A stretch of 64,000 bases of DNA from Bradyrhizobium sp. CCBAU 53421. Its GTDB lineage: Bacteria; Pseudomonadota; Alphaproteobacteria; Rhizobiales; Xanthobacteraceae. The notes under the pieces were generated by a model. It was given only the letters and a program-made list of their open reading frames with translations. It was not told the DNA's origin and made no database searches. The stretch is taken from assembly GCF_015291625.1 (NCBI RefSeq), contig NZ_CP030047.1:7130001-7194000 (forward strand). Direction: 5' to 3'. A program made the translations under genes and the position numbers. Below, in pieces: positions 35,201-43,612 of the stretch (position 1 is the stretch's first letter; every line of letters begins with the position of its first letter).

Positions 35201-35692
35201 GGCGAAGACCTGCTCGCTCTGGTGCGCGAGGGTGGAGGACTGGCAGCCATGGTCGTCACCGGCGAGCGCGATCACGCCGCCATTCGGCGAGGTGCCGGCC
35301 GAATTGGCGTGCTTGAGCGCATCGAGCGAGCGGTCGACGCCGGGACCCTTGCCGTACCAGATGCCGAACACGCCATCGACCTTGGCGCCGGGGAACATGC
35401 CGACCTGCTGGCTGCCCCACACCGCGGTCGCCGCCAGATCCTCGTTGAGGCCGGGAACGAAGGCGATGTCATGCTCTTTCAGGAAGGATTTCGCTCGCCA
35501 TAGCGCGTGGTCGTACATGCCGAGCGGCGAGCCGCGGTAACCGGAGATGAAACCTGCGGTGTTCAGTCCGTGCGCGCGGTCGCGTTCGCGCTGCAACATG
35601 GGCAATCGGACCAGCGCCTGGGTACCGGAGAGGAAGATTCGCTTGGTGTCCAACCGGTACTTATCGTCCAGTCCAACTTCCATCAACGCCAT
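32219..35692 (-). CDS. Indolepyruvate:ferredoxin oxidoreductase family protein, single-chain fusion
   Basis: A 1157-residue enzyme combining the subunits that are separate IorA and IorB in archaea. It decarboxylates aryl or branched 2-oxo acids to acyl-CoA with ferredoxin reduction. The N-terminal half has thiamine-diphosphate domains, with GYRGSPLGMYD and GDGTYTHSGLLALRAA. Two cysteine clusters near residue 635, VCEGCGDCSVASNC and CNKDFSCIEGFCPSF, bind iron-sulfur clusters. The gamma-type domain begins near 720 with ITGIGGTGVITIGALLG. A C-terminal extension of about 250 residues follows. The start is conventional; the upstream gap is shared with a divergent gene. Confidence 0.93.
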   Translation of the reverse strand: MALMEVGLDDKYRLDTKRIFLSGTQALVRLPMLQRERDRAHGLNTAGFISGYRGSPLGMYDHALWRAKSFLKEHDIAFVPGLNEDLAATAVWGSQQVGMFPGAKVDGVFGIWYGKGPGVDRSLDALKHANSAGTSPNGGVIALAGDDHGCQSSTLAHQSEQVFASALMPVVNPATLQDYLDLGILGFALSRYSGCWVGFKAISETVESSASIVSDPDRIKIIMPDDFEMPPDGLSIRWPDPPLEAERRLHGPKMEAVAAFARANRFDHIVLDSKPARLGIMATGKAYLDLRQALADLGITDAEAQALGLRIYKVALTWPLEARGARAFAEGLQDVLVVEEKRGFIEDQLVRILYNMDASKRPSVVGKRDESGAPLLPSEGELTPTMVAAAVVARLRRLGHRSPLLEQRLAKLEAFDRPAEGTGTVKLSRTPYFCSGCPHNSSTKIPEGSRAMAGIGCHGMALSVPNRNTQTISHMGAEGVSWIGQAPFTSEQHVFQNLGDGTYTHSGLLALRAAAAAGVNITYKILYNDAVAMTGGQPAEGGFTVSQIAHQVWAEGTKRLAIVSDDPDKYPANYFPSGATIHHRRELDAVQRTLREIEGLTVLIYDQTCAAEKRRRRKRGLFPDPAKRVFINERVCEGCGDCSVASNCVSVQPLETELGRKRRIDQSNCNKDFSCIEGFCPSFVMVQDPKLRKADRTAADPKALFADLPTPPAAALSNPYNILITGIGGTGVITIGALLGMAAHVEGLACSTLDFTGLSQKNGAVMSHVRLAPASDMLTTVRIAPGNANLILGCDLVVATSVPALSRAERGVTRAVVNADLLPTASFVIDPDIDFEASSMRDALNGAVRPDDLDILDATGLATALMGDSIATNAFMLGFAFQRGAIPLSLEAILKAIELNGAAIEMNKTAFSWGRLAAHDLQRVVSAARFKNAGAAPAKKTLDEAIAFRAKFLTDYQDAAYAKRYLDDVARVRSAEAATAPGSQDLTEAFAKGLFRLMAYKDEYEVARLYSDGEFSKALREQFEGNSGLKVLLAPPLLAQRDPVTGRLQKREFGPWIFKAFGLLAGLKGLRGTAFDIFGYIAERKVERALPLDYSAMILRHLDGKKPLDLPRLVALAKAADLVRGYGHIKEGNVARYRTECARLERAIGQPLAQAAE

Positions 35693-35922
35693 CAGTTTCA
35701 GGCTCCCCGCCGATCAGGTCACGCCGGTCCGAACCGGTCTCATTATCTTCCGAATGATCATGCATCAGCATGCACTGATTTTGTTATGCATGAACAGCCC
35801 CGTTCCATGGCCGCAGCACATATCTCATGGTGCGCATGCTGGGCTCTGCGAGGCCTTGTTGCTCTGCGAGGCTTGCCGAACCCCGGCATCTTTGAAACGG
35901 TGCACGCAAAGGGAGACCAAGG

Positions 35923-36873
35923 ATGATTACAGTCGAATCCGCGTTCACGACGGAAATCGTGGAGAACGGCAATCTGCTGGTGGGTCCCTGGCGCAGCCCG
36001 AAGCAGATGCTGCAGGCCCAGACTTACGACTCCCACGCTTCGATTCACGACGATGCAACCGCCCAGAAGCTCGGCTTCCGCGGCGGCACGATCGAAGGAC
36101 CGACTCATTTCAGCCAGTTTGCGCCGCTGTGCGAGCGGATCTGGGGCCGGGCCTGGTTCATGACCGGATGCCTCTCCGCGCATTACCGCAACCCGGTGTT
36201 CGAAGGCGAAGAGGTGCAGGCTCAGATCGAGAAGCCGAAGCCGGGCCAGACGGTTTGCACGATCGGGATGATCAAGCGCGACGGCACCGAGATCCTGCGC
36301 GGCACCGCCTCGATCGATGGCGACGGCAGCGAGACGGCACTGAGCCACCGGCTTGGCGAATTGAAGCCGCTGACCGATCCCGTGGTCCTCGCCGACATCA
36401 AGGTCGGCATGAAGACGCCCCGGCAGGCGATCAAGATGGATTTCGACCAGAACATGGGCGATCTCTATCCGTTCTCGCTGGCCGACAAGCTCAGGGTGAT
36501 CACCGAGCCGTCGGATTACTATTCGCTGGAACACAATCCCTGGGGCCGCGCCATCATCCCGATGGAGATGCTGAGCGTGCTGTTCCAGTACCGCGCGCGC
36601 GAGGACCGGCTGCCGGTCCGCGGCCCGGCCGTCGGACTGTTCGCCGATCAGGAGATCCGGCTTGTGCGCGGGCCGCTCTTCCCGGGCGAGACCTATTGGG
36701 TCGAGCGCGAGGTCGTGGCGCTCTCGGGCAGCAAGCGCACCGAGAGCATGTGGGTGCGCTCGACCGTGTTCGATACCGACAACGCCGTGGTCGCGACCAT
36801 GCTGCTCAACGGCGCCAGCATGAAGGATTCCTACGCCAACTACGAAAGCGAGCACAAAGCGCTCTACGGCTGA
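35923..36873 (+). CDS. MaoC/hotdog-fold dehydratase-like protein
   Basis: A 316-residue protein made of two hotdog-type modules. Each begins with a MaoC-like loop: TYDSHASIHDDATAQKLGFR near residue 35, and SDYYSLEHNPWGRAI in the second half. GGTIEGPTHFSQF is the helix typical of hydratases. MaoC relatives add or remove water across enoyl-CoA, but the double-module form here has no assigned substrate. It is followed by genes for a carboxymuconolactone decarboxylase-like protein and an SDR enzyme in the same direction, which suggests a small catabolic group. Confidence 0.7.
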   Translation: MITVESAFTTEIVENGNLLVGPWRSPKQMLQAQTYDSHASIHDDATAQKLGFRGGTIEGPTHFSQFAPLCERIWGRAWFMTGCLSAHYRNPVFEGEEVQAQIEKPKPGQTVCTIGMIKRDGTEILRGTASIDGDGSETALSHRLGELKPLTDPVVLADIKVGMKTPRQAIKMDFDQNMGDLYPFSLADKLRVITEPSDYYSLEHNPWGRAIIPMEMLSVLFQYRAREDRLPVRGPAVGLFADQEIRLVRGPLFPGETYWVEREVVALSGSKRTESMWVRSTVFDTDNAVVATMLLNGASMKDSYANYESEHKALYG

Positions 36874-36883
36874 AGCGAAGCAT

Positions 36884-36976
36884 GATCCGGAAAAGTGCGA
36901 AGCGGTTTTCCGAAAAGATCATGCTCAAACAATGAACTAAAGCGCGATGAGGATTCAACCCAATCTCATCGCGCTT
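36884..36976. repeat. Palindromic intergenic repeat (type 8), two nested units
   Basis: First unit: gcatgatccggaaaa and ttttccgaaaagatcatgc. Second unit: aaagcgcgatgag and ctcatcgcgcttt. They sit back to back between two co-directional genes. Both forms are widespread in rhizobial genomes (established knowledge). Confidence 0.8.
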
Positions 36977-37018
36977 TGGCCGCCGCTTCCGCAAGCCGCC
37001 GAACCAAGGACAACAACA

Positions 37019-37573
37019 ATGGCCCGCCTGCCCTATCTCGAATCCGATCAGGTCGCCCCTGAGTATCGCGACATGCTCAAGCGCAACACCAATTTGCACA
37101 AGCTGCTGGTCAACTCCCCCGACATGGCGCGCGCCTTCAATGGCATCGGCGGCTATATCCGCTTCAAGAGCAAGCTCGACCCGCGGCTGCGCGAGCTTGC
37201 GATCCTGCAGGTCGGCTGGCTCGAGAAATCGGAATACGAGTTCACCCACCATGTGAAGATCGGCAAGGAGTTCGGCGTCACGGACGCGGACATCAAGGGC
37301 CTGATCGCCGAGACCGAGGGCAAGCCGTCGCAGCTCGAGCCGCTGGCGAAGGCGATCCTCAGGGGCGCCCGCGAGATGGTGCGCGAGCTTGCGATGTCGG
37401 AGGTAACCTTCGCCGAGATCAAGCGAGAGCTGTCCGACGAGCACATGACCGACCTGGTGCTTACCATCGCGTTCTACTGTGCCGTGGTGCGGGTGCTCGC
37501 CACCATGCAGATCGACAACGAACCAACCTACAAAGAGGTACTGCAGCAGTACCCGATCCCGGGAGTGAAGTGA
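37019..37573 (+). CDS. Carboxymuconolactone decarboxylase family protein
   Basis: A 184-residue all-helical protein of the CMD/AhpD superfamily. The core LRELAILQVGWLEKSEYEFT followed by HHVKIGKEFGV shows the conserved Glu and His-His but no CxxC, so it is not an AhpD peroxidase and more likely a CMD-type lyase or hydrolase. Substrate unknown. The ATG at 37019 follows the repeat region directly, and the frame before it reads through the repeat. It ends one base before the SDR start codon, so the two are almost certainly co-transcribed. Confidence 0.85.
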   Translation: MARLPYLESDQVAPEYRDMLKRNTNLHKLLVNSPDMARAFNGIGGYIRFKSKLDPRLRELAILQVGWLEKSEYEFTHHVKIGKEFGVTDADIKGLIAETEGKPSQLEPLAKAILRGAREMVRELAMSEVTFAEIKRELSDEHMTDLVLTIAFYCAVVRVLATMQIDNEPTYKEVLQQYPIPGVK

Positions 37574-37574
37574 G

Positions 37575-38375
37575 ATGCGCCTTCAAGATCGCGTCGCCAT
37601 CATCGTCGGCGCCGGCCAGAGCCCCGGCGAGGGCATCGGCAACGGCCGCGCCACCGCGCTGACCTTCGCGCGCGAAAGCGCCAAGCTGCTGTGCGTCGAT
37701 CACAACCTGGCATCGGCGCAGGAGACCGTCGATATGATCGCGGCCAAAGGCGGCACGGCTGTCGCCTTCAAGGCCGACGTCACCAAGAATGCCGACATCA
37801 AGGCGATGGTGGCGGATGCGCACGGCCGCTGGGGCAGCGTCGATATCCTGCACAACAATGTCGGCGTCAGCCTCTCCGGCGGTGATGCCGAGCTACTCGA
37901 CATCACCGAGGAGGCGTTCGACCGCTGCGTGGCGATCAATCTGAAGAGCTGCATCCTCGCCGCCAAGCACGTGATCCCGATCATGCGCCAGCAGCAGCGC
38001 GGCTCGATCATCAACATCTCGTCGATGGCCGCGATCACGACCTATCCTTACGTCGCCTACAAAGCGACCAAATCGGCGATGATCGCCTTCACCGAACAGC
38101 TCGCCTACCAGAATGCGCAATACGGCATCCGCGCCAACGTGATCTTGCCGGGATTGATGAACACGCCGATGGCGGTGGACACCCGCGCGCGTGAATTCAA
38201 GAAGAGCCGCGCCGAGGTCGAAGCCGAGCGCGACAGCAAGGTGCCGCTGCGTCACAAGATGGGCACCGGCTGGGACGTCGCCAATGCCGCACTGTTTCTC
38301 GCCTCCGATGAGGCCAACTTCATCACAGGTGTGACATTGCCGGTCGATGGCGGCGCAAGTGTGCGGCGCGGTTAA
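37575..38375 (+). CDS. SDR-family oxidoreductase
   Basis: A 266-residue short-chain dehydrogenase. The cofactor loop is unusual in form, GAGQSPGEGIGNGRATA, with an insertion of several residues relative to the common TGxxxGIG pattern. The catalytic serine is in INISSMAAI, and YVAYKATKSAM holds the YxxxK motif. The C-terminus ends with the usual VTLPVDGGASVR. Its start is directly next to the end of the CMD gene, pointing to a shared pathway, perhaps oxidation of a cyclic or aromatic compound. Its substrate is not known. Confidence 0.88.
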   Translation: MRLQDRVAIIVGAGQSPGEGIGNGRATALTFARESAKLLCVDHNLASAQETVDMIAAKGGTAVAFKADVTKNADIKAMVADAHGRWGSVDILHNNVGVSLSGGDAELLDITEEAFDRCVAINLKSCILAAKHVIPIMRQQQRGSIINISSMAAITTYPYVAYKATKSAMIAFTEQLAYQNAQYGIRANVILPGLMNTPMAVDTRAREFKKSRAEVEAERDSKVPLRHKMGTGWDVANAALFLASDEANFITGVTLPVDGGASVRRG

Positions 38376-38613
38376 CCAGCCGCTTTAGCCCGGTTAATCG
38401 TCTCGATTAACCTGTGTGACGACGTGCGGTTAATCTCTGTGACAACATCACGCGTTGTTGCACCGCAATGATTCGAAAAAATTGAAGTATTCCAATGACA
38501 CGGCGATGTGACGGCGCGTCCACATAAATCGAAATCCTGACTCGTTGTGGTCGCACGAAATTCATCTGCGCTCTGTATCTCGCACGCCAAGAACTTCTGG
38601 AGTGCCTGGACCG
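38376..38613. other. AT-richer gap with repeated GGTTAA/ATTAACC motifs
   Basis: TTAA occurs at 38372, 38394, 38407 and 38430 in contexts GGTTAACC, GGTTAATC, GATTAACC and GGTTAATC. Two are followed by similar tgtgac segments. The region may hold the promoter of the following small gene. Confidence 0.4.
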
Positions 38614-38832
38614 ATGAGCGAAGAATTCGAACTCAGACCCGATCAGTGGGATGCGCTGAAAGCGCTGCGGGCTCCCGCAGCAAACCCGTCACGGCTGAAC
38701 CGGTTCGCCGTTGAAAGCCTGATGACGCTCGGTTATGTCGCCGTGCGCGGCGATTCGTTTGAACTGACGCCCGCGGGCCGCAAGGTGCTGGTCCGCGGTT
38801 CGTCGCTTCTGCTGCTCGACATCGCAGCCTGA
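38614..38832 (+). CDS. Small conserved hypothetical protein, possible winged-helix
   Basis: A 72-residue soluble protein beginning MSEEFELRPDQWDALKALRA. The pattern of a helix pair followed by LMTLGYVAVRGDSFELTPAG and a short beta-like end resembles a minimal winged-helix DNA-binding unit, but no key residue proves it. The ATG at 38614 has ggag upstream within a reasonable distance. A clear terminator follows the stop codon, which supports a real single-gene transcript. Its neighbours are unrelated. Confidence 0.6.
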   Translation: MSEEFELRPDQWDALKALRAPAANPSRLNRFAVESLMTLGYVAVRGDSFELTPAGRKVLVRGSSLLLLDIAA

Positions 38833-38851
38833 TCCCTTCGAAGCTGACATC

Positions 38852-38895
38852 AACGAGAGCTTCAGTCTTGAACCGAAGCTCTCGTTTGTTGTTTT
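38852..38895 (+). terminator. Rho-independent terminator of the small gene
   Basis: Perfect 12-bp arms aacgagagcttc and gaagctctcgtt surround an 11-base loop, followed by tgttgtttt. It lies 20 bp after the small gene stop. Confidence 0.82.
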
Positions 38896-38945
38896 GACGC
38901 GTTTTCTTCACGCGAGCCGGCATCCACTTGGCTCGAAAACGCTCT
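38891..38945 (+). repeat. Dispersed ~55-bp repeat, copy C
   Basis: Begins gttttgacgcgttttcttca, continues with cgcgagccgg, and ends ggctcgaaaacgctct. It directly follows a terminator. Same family as copies at 3761, 29665 and 45989. Confidence 0.78.
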
Positions 38946-38957
38946 GCACACGCGGCA

Positions 38958-41900
38958 TCATGCCGCGTGTGCTTTTCCAGGGATGGTCGCCTCGCCGTGT
39001 TGCGTCAGCGGCTTCATCCCGGTGATCGTGCGCAGCAGCACATAGAACACCGGCGTCAGGAACAGGCCGAACACGGTGACGCCGATCATACCGGAGAACA
39101 CCGCGACGCCCATCGCGCGCCGCATCTCCGAGCCCGCGCCGGTCGACAACACCAGCGGCAGCACGCCCATGATGAACGCCATCGACGTCATCAGGATCGG
39201 CCGCAGCCTTAAGCGACTCGCCTCGATCGCGGCGCGGATCGGTGAGCGTCCGGCGAATTCGAGCTCGCGCGCGAATTCGACGATCAGGATGGCGTTCTTG
39301 GCCGACAATCCGACCAGCACGATCAGGCCAATCTGGGTGAAGACGTTGTTGTCGCCCTTCGAGAGCCAGACGCCGAACATCGCCGCCAACAGGCCCATCG
39401 GCACGATCATGATGATCGAGAGCGGCAGCGCCAGGCTCTCATAGAGCGCGGCGAGCACCAGGAACACCAGGAGGATCGCGAGCGGAAACACCCAGATTCC
39501 GGAATTGCCGGCGATGAACTCCTGATAGGTCAGGTCGGTCCATTCGAAGGCAAAGCCGGGCGGCAGCACTTCGGCCGCGATCCGCGTCGCCGCCTCCTGC
39601 GCCTGGCCGGAGGAATAGCCCGGTGCCGCGGCGGCGTTGATGTCCGACGACAGGAAGCCGTTGTAGCGGATCGCACGCTCCGGACCCGCGCTCTGGCGGA
39701 CCTTCAGCAGCGCCGACAGCGGCACCATGTCGCCCGACGACGAGCGCACCTTCAGCTGCCTGATGTCGTCGGCGCGGGCGCGGAACGGCGCGTCGGCCTG
39801 GACATAGACCGAATAGGTGCGGCCGAATTTATTGAAGTCGTTGACGTAGTACGAGCCGAGATAGATCTGCAGCGTGTTGAACACCTCCGTGACCGGCACG
39901 CCGAGCTGCAACGCCTTGGTCCGGTCGATGTCGGCAAACAGCTGCGGCACGTTGACCTGGAAGCTCGAGAACACGCCGGCGATCTCCGGCGCTTTCTGCA
40001 TCGCCGCCATGAACGCCTTGGTCGCGTCGTTCAGCGCCCCGTAGCCGAGGCCGGCGCGGTCCTCGATCTGCAGCTTGAAGCCGCCGATGGTGCCGAGGCC
40101 GTTGACCGGCGGCGGCGGGAACATGGCGATGAAGGCGTCCTGGATGCCGGCATACTTCTTGTTCAGCGCCATCGCGATCGCAGGTCCCGAGAGCGACGGA
40201 TCCTTGCGCTCCTCGAACGGCTTCAGGGTCGAGAACACGATGCCGGCGTTGGACGAGTTGGTGAAGCCGGAGATCGACAGGCCGGGAAACGCCACCGAGC
40301 TTTCGACACCGGGCTGGGTCAGCGCGATGTCGCTCATCTTGCGGATCACTTCCTCGGTGCGGTCGAGCGTGGCACCGTCGGGCAGCCGCGCAAAGCCGAC
40401 CAGGTACTGCTTGTCCTGACCAGGCACGAAGCCCGACGGCACCTGCTTGAACAGCACGCCGGTCAGGCCGATCAAGAGCACGTAGAGGCCGATCACCACG
40501 GCCTTGCCGTAGATCACCTTGGTGACGGTGCGGCCGTAATTCTCGGACGACTTGGTGAAGACCTTGTTGAAGCCGCGGAAGAACCAGCCCAGCGACCTCT
40601 CCATGATCCGGGTCAGCCAGTCCTTCGGTTCGTGATGCCCCTTGAGCAGCAGCGCCGACAGCGCCGGCGACAGCGTCAGCGAATTGATCGCCGAGATCAC
40701 GGTCGAGATCGCGATCGTCAGCGCGAACTGCTTGTAGAACTGTCCGGTGAGGCCGGAGATGAAGGCGAGCGGCACGAACACCGCGATCAGCACCAGCGCG
40801 ATCGCGATGATCGGGCCGGACACTTCGCGCATTGCCTGGTTGGTGGCATCGCGCGGCGACAGGCCGGATTCGATGTTGCGCTCGACGTTCTCGACCACGA
40901 CGATGGCGTCGTCGACCACGATGCCGATCGCCAGCACCAGGCCGAACAGGCTGAGCGCGTTGATCGAGAAGCCGAACACATGCATCACCGCGAAGGTGCC
41001 GACGATCGACACCGGAACCGCGATCAGCGGAATGATCGAGGCGCGCCAGGTCTGCAGGAACAGGATCACGACCAGCACGACCAGCGCGATCGCCTCCAGC
41101 AGCGTGTGGATGACGGCCTCGATCGAGGAGCGCACGAACTGCGTCGGATCGTACACGATCTGGTAAGACACGCCTTCCGGCATGTTCTTCTTGATCTCGG
41201 CCATCGTCGCGCGGACATGATCGGAGATCTCCAGCGCGTTGGAGCCCGGCGCCTGGAAGATCGGGATCGCGACCGCCTGCTTGTTGTCGAGCAGCGACCG
41301 CAGGCCGTATTCGGAGGCGCCGAGCTCGATCCGCGCGACGTCGCGCAGCCGCACCACCTCGCCGGCCGCACCGGTCTTCACCACGATGTCGCCGAACTGC
41401 TCCTCGGTCGACAGCCGTCCCTCGGCGTTGACGGAGAGCTGCAGGTCAAGGCCCTTGACGCTCGGCGAGGAGCCGACCACGCCGGCCGCGGCCTCGACGT
41501 TCTGGGCCTGGATCGCGCGCACCACGTCGCTCGCAGTCAGCGCATGCTCGGCGGCCTTCTGCGGATCGACCCAGACCCGCATCGAATAGTCGCCGGCGCC
41601 GTAGAGCTGGACGTCGCCGACGCCGTCGATCCGCGCCAGCCGGTCCTTGACGTTGAGCACTGCGTAGTTGCGCAGATACGTCATGTCGTAGCGGTTGTTC
41701 GGCGACAGCAGATGCACGACCATGGTGAGGTCGGGCGAACTCTTCTTGGTGATGATGCCGAGCTGGCGCACCACGGCCGGCAGGCGGGGCTCGGCCTGCT
41801 GCACGCGGTTCTGCACCAGCTGGGTGGCCTTGTCGGGGTCGGTGCCGAGCCGGAACGTCACTGTCAGCGTCATCGCGCCGTCGGTGGTCGCCTGGCTCGA

Positions 41901-42140
41901 CATATAGAGCATGCCCTCGACGCCGTTGATCTGCTCCTCGATCGGGGTTGCGACCGTCTCGGCGATCACCTTCGGATTGGCGCCGGGATAGGTCGCGCGC
42001 ACCACGACCGACGGCGGCACCACGTCGGGGTATTCCGAGATCGGCATCGCCACCAGCGAGATCAGGCCGGCCAGGAAGATCAGGATCGATAGCACGCCGG
42101 CGAAGATCGGCCGGTCGATGAAGAATTTGGAGAGATTCAT
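38958..42140 (-). CDS. RND efflux pump inner-membrane transporter (HAE1/AcrB family)
   Basis: A 1060-residue proton-driven multidrug exporter. The N-terminus FIDRPIFAGVLSILIFLAG is the typical first helix. The proton-relay aspartates are in GIVVDDAIVVVENVERN near residue 410. The two large periplasmic loops and twelve helices give the usual length. It is encoded 23 bp downstream of its periplasmic adaptor gene on the same strand. No outer-membrane channel gene is present, so a TolC-like partner must be elsewhere. Expression is probably controlled by the divergent TetR repressor. Confidence 0.95.
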   Translation of the reverse strand: MNLSKFFIDRPIFAGVLSILIFLAGLISLVAMPISEYPDVVPPSVVVRATYPGANPKVIAETVATPIEEQINGVEGMLYMSSQATTDGAMTLTVTFRLGTDPDKATQLVQNRVQQAEPRLPAVVRQLGIITKKSSPDLTMVVHLLSPNNRYDMTYLRNYAVLNVKDRLARIDGVGDVQLYGAGDYSMRVWVDPQKAAEHALTASDVVRAIQAQNVEAAAGVVGSSPSVKGLDLQLSVNAEGRLSTEEQFGDIVVKTGAAGEVVRLRDVARIELGASEYGLRSLLDNKQAVAIPIFQAPGSNALEISDHVRATMAEIKKNMPEGVSYQIVYDPTQFVRSSIEAVIHTLLEAIALVVLVVILFLQTWRASIIPLIAVPVSIVGTFAVMHVFGFSINALSLFGLVLAIGIVVDDAIVVVENVERNIESGLSPRDATNQAMREVSGPIIAIALVLIAVFVPLAFISGLTGQFYKQFALTIAISTVISAINSLTLSPALSALLLKGHHEPKDWLTRIMERSLGWFFRGFNKVFTKSSENYGRTVTKVIYGKAVVIGLYVLLIGLTGVLFKQVPSGFVPGQDKQYLVGFARLPDGATLDRTEEVIRKMSDIALTQPGVESSVAFPGLSISGFTNSSNAGIVFSTLKPFEERKDPSLSGPAIAMALNKKYAGIQDAFIAMFPPPPVNGLGTIGGFKLQIEDRAGLGYGALNDATKAFMAAMQKAPEIAGVFSSFQVNVPQLFADIDRTKALQLGVPVTEVFNTLQIYLGSYYVNDFNKFGRTYSVYVQADAPFRARADDIRQLKVRSSSGDMVPLSALLKVRQSAGPERAIRYNGFLSSDINAAAAPGYSSGQAQEAATRIAAEVLPPGFAFEWTDLTYQEFIAGNSGIWVFPLAILLVFLVLAALYESLALPLSIIMIVPMGLLAAMFGVWLSKGDNNVFTQIGLIVLVGLSAKNAILIVEFARELEFAGRSPIRAAIEASRLRLRPILMTSMAFIMGVLPLVLSTGAGSEMRRAMGVAVFSGMIGVTVFGLFLTPVFYVLLRTITGMKPLTQHGEATIPGKAHAA

Positions 42141-42163
42141 GGCTCCGCCCCCGCGTGCAGCGC

Positions 42164-43408
42164 CTAGCGCTGCACGACGTGCTGGTTGGTTTCAGTGGAT
42201 GCCTGCTGCATGCCGCGCGCGCCCATCTCGGCGACTTCCATCTTCAGAAGGGCGCCGGGCCGCACGCGCTGCAGACCGTTGACGACGATGCGGTCGCCGG
42301 ATTTCAGGCCGGCGGTGACGATCCGCAGGCCATCGACCGCGCCGCCGAGCGTGACCGAACGATAGACCGCGCGGCTGTCGTCACCGACCAGCATGACGAA
42401 CTTCTTGTCCTGGTCGGTGCCGACGGCCCGCTCGTCGATCATCACCAAGGTCTGCTGCTTGGGCTGGCCCATCCGCACGCGGGCGAACTGTCCCGGAATC
42501 AGCCGACCGTCTTCGTTCTTGAACACGGCGCGGACCCGGATGGTGCCGCTCTGCCCGTTGACCTGGTTGTCGATCAGCTGGATATGCCCCTTGGCGCTGA
42601 GGCCGCCCGACGTCACCATGTCGACCGGGATCTGATCGAGATTGCCACGCTTGCCGGAAGCATCCGCGATCGAGTTCAGCGCACGCAGCACGACCTCCTC
42701 GTCGGCGTCGAAGCTCGCGTAGATCGGATTGACCGAAACCAGCGAGGTCAGGACCGGTGACGAGGTGCCGGCCGCAACGAGATTGCCGACGGTGACCTCG
42801 ATCCGGCCGACCCGGCCATCGACCGGTGCGCGGACCTCGGTGTAGTCGAGATTGAGCTTTGCGGTCTGCAGCGCGGCTTCGGCGGCCTTGACGTTGGCGA
42901 TCGCCTCGCGGTTGGCGTTGTCGCGCTGGTCGAAATCGCGCTTGGTGACGATGTTGTTGCCGACCAGCTGTGCGCCGCGCTCGACCTCGCTCGTGGTGAA
43001 CACCACGCGGGCCTTGGCCGCCTCGAGCTGCGCCTGGGCGCGGTCGACCTCGGCCGCGTAGGGCGCCGGGTCGATCTTGAACAGGATGTCGCCGGCCTTC
43101 ACCAGCGCGCCCTCGGTGAAGTTGGTCGAAAGGATCGCGCCGGCCACCCGTGGCCGCAGCTGGACGCGGTCGACGGCCTCGAGCCGGCCCGAGAAGTCGT
43201 CGAACAGGGTGGTCGGCCGCGGCTGGATCACCGCCACGGTGACCGGGACCGCCGGTTCAGGGGCGGCGGCAGTGGCGGTCGCCTGTGCGGCATGGAAATA
43301 ATGGCCGGTTGCAATCGAACCGGCCACCGCAAGGGCGCCGATGATCACGACACCGCCGACGACGCGTCGGAAACGGCCGGTAGGGGGATTTTGGGTTGAC
43401 GAGGGCAT
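42164..43408 (-). CDS. RND efflux periplasmic adaptor (MexE/AcrA family)
   Basis: A 414-residue membrane-fusion protein linking the RND pump to the outer-membrane channel. An N-terminal membrane segment (VVGGVVIIGALAVAGSIATG) anchors or exports it. The lipoyl-type half motifs are in VQLRPRVAGAILSTNFTEGA and NLDYTEVRAPVDGRVGR, separated by a coiled-coil hairpin of about 60 residues. The usual lipobox is absent, so anchoring is probably by the uncleaved helix. It is the first gene of the efflux operon and is divergent from tetR, with a palindrome 14 bp before its start. Confidence 0.93.
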   Translation of the reverse strand: MPSSTQNPPTGRFRRVVGGVVIIGALAVAGSIATGHYFHAAQATATAAAPEPAVPVTVAVIQPRPTTLFDDFSGRLEAVDRVQLRPRVAGAILSTNFTEGALVKAGDILFKIDPAPYAAEVDRAQAQLEAAKARVVFTTSEVERGAQLVGNNIVTKRDFDQRDNANREAIANVKAAEAALQTAKLNLDYTEVRAPVDGRVGRIEVTVGNLVAAGTSSPVLTSLVSVNPIYASFDADEEVVLRALNSIADASGKRGNLDQIPVDMVTSGGLSAKGHIQLIDNQVNGQSGTIRVRAVFKNEDGRLIPGQFARVRMGQPKQQTLVMIDERAVGTDQDKKFVMLVGDDSRAVYRSVTLGGAVDGLRIVTAGLKSGDRIVVNGLQRVRPGALLKMEVAEMGARGMQQASTETNQHVVQR

Positions 43409-43421
43409 TCACGCGCTCCAG

Positions 43422-43447
43422 ACATCTGTAGTGTTTGCTACAGATGT
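43422..43447. promoter_or_regulatory. Candidate TetR operator of the efflux operon
   Basis: Perfect 10-bp arms acatctgtag and ctacagatgt around a 6-bp spacer, in the gap between divergent tetR-type and adaptor genes, 14 bp before the adaptor start. Form and place fit a TetR-family operator. Confidence 0.7.
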
Positions 43448-43469
43448 GGAGCTGGACGCCGGTCTGCAA

Positions 43470-43483
43470 GATACTTATGTATC
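43470..43483. promoter_or_regulatory. Second short palindrome in the efflux/TetR gap
   Basis: gatac, ttat, gtatc forms a 5-bp-arm palindrome in an AT-rich stretch between the divergent genes. It could be a second regulator site or part of a promoter. Confidence 0.4.
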
Positions 43484-43612
43484 GAGCACTATGAATTTAT
43501 TATCTCATTCGTGGGGAAATGGGAAGACGCGGAAAAACACTACGTGCAACAAGAGGATAAGTCAGGGACAATCCGTCACAGAAACGGCACCCGGCTTACG
43601 GAGCAACGAAAA

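Noticed and set aside
32936..35503. An 855-codon open frame on the plus strand
   Set aside because: It is fully antisense to the indolepyruvate oxidoreductase gene, which has clear thiamine and iron-sulfur motifs. Composition is that of a shadow frame.
38372..38433. CtrA boxes (TTAA-N7-TTAA)
   Set aside because: The spacings between TTAA motifs are 22, 13 and 23 bases start to start, not the 11 needed for the CtrA site.
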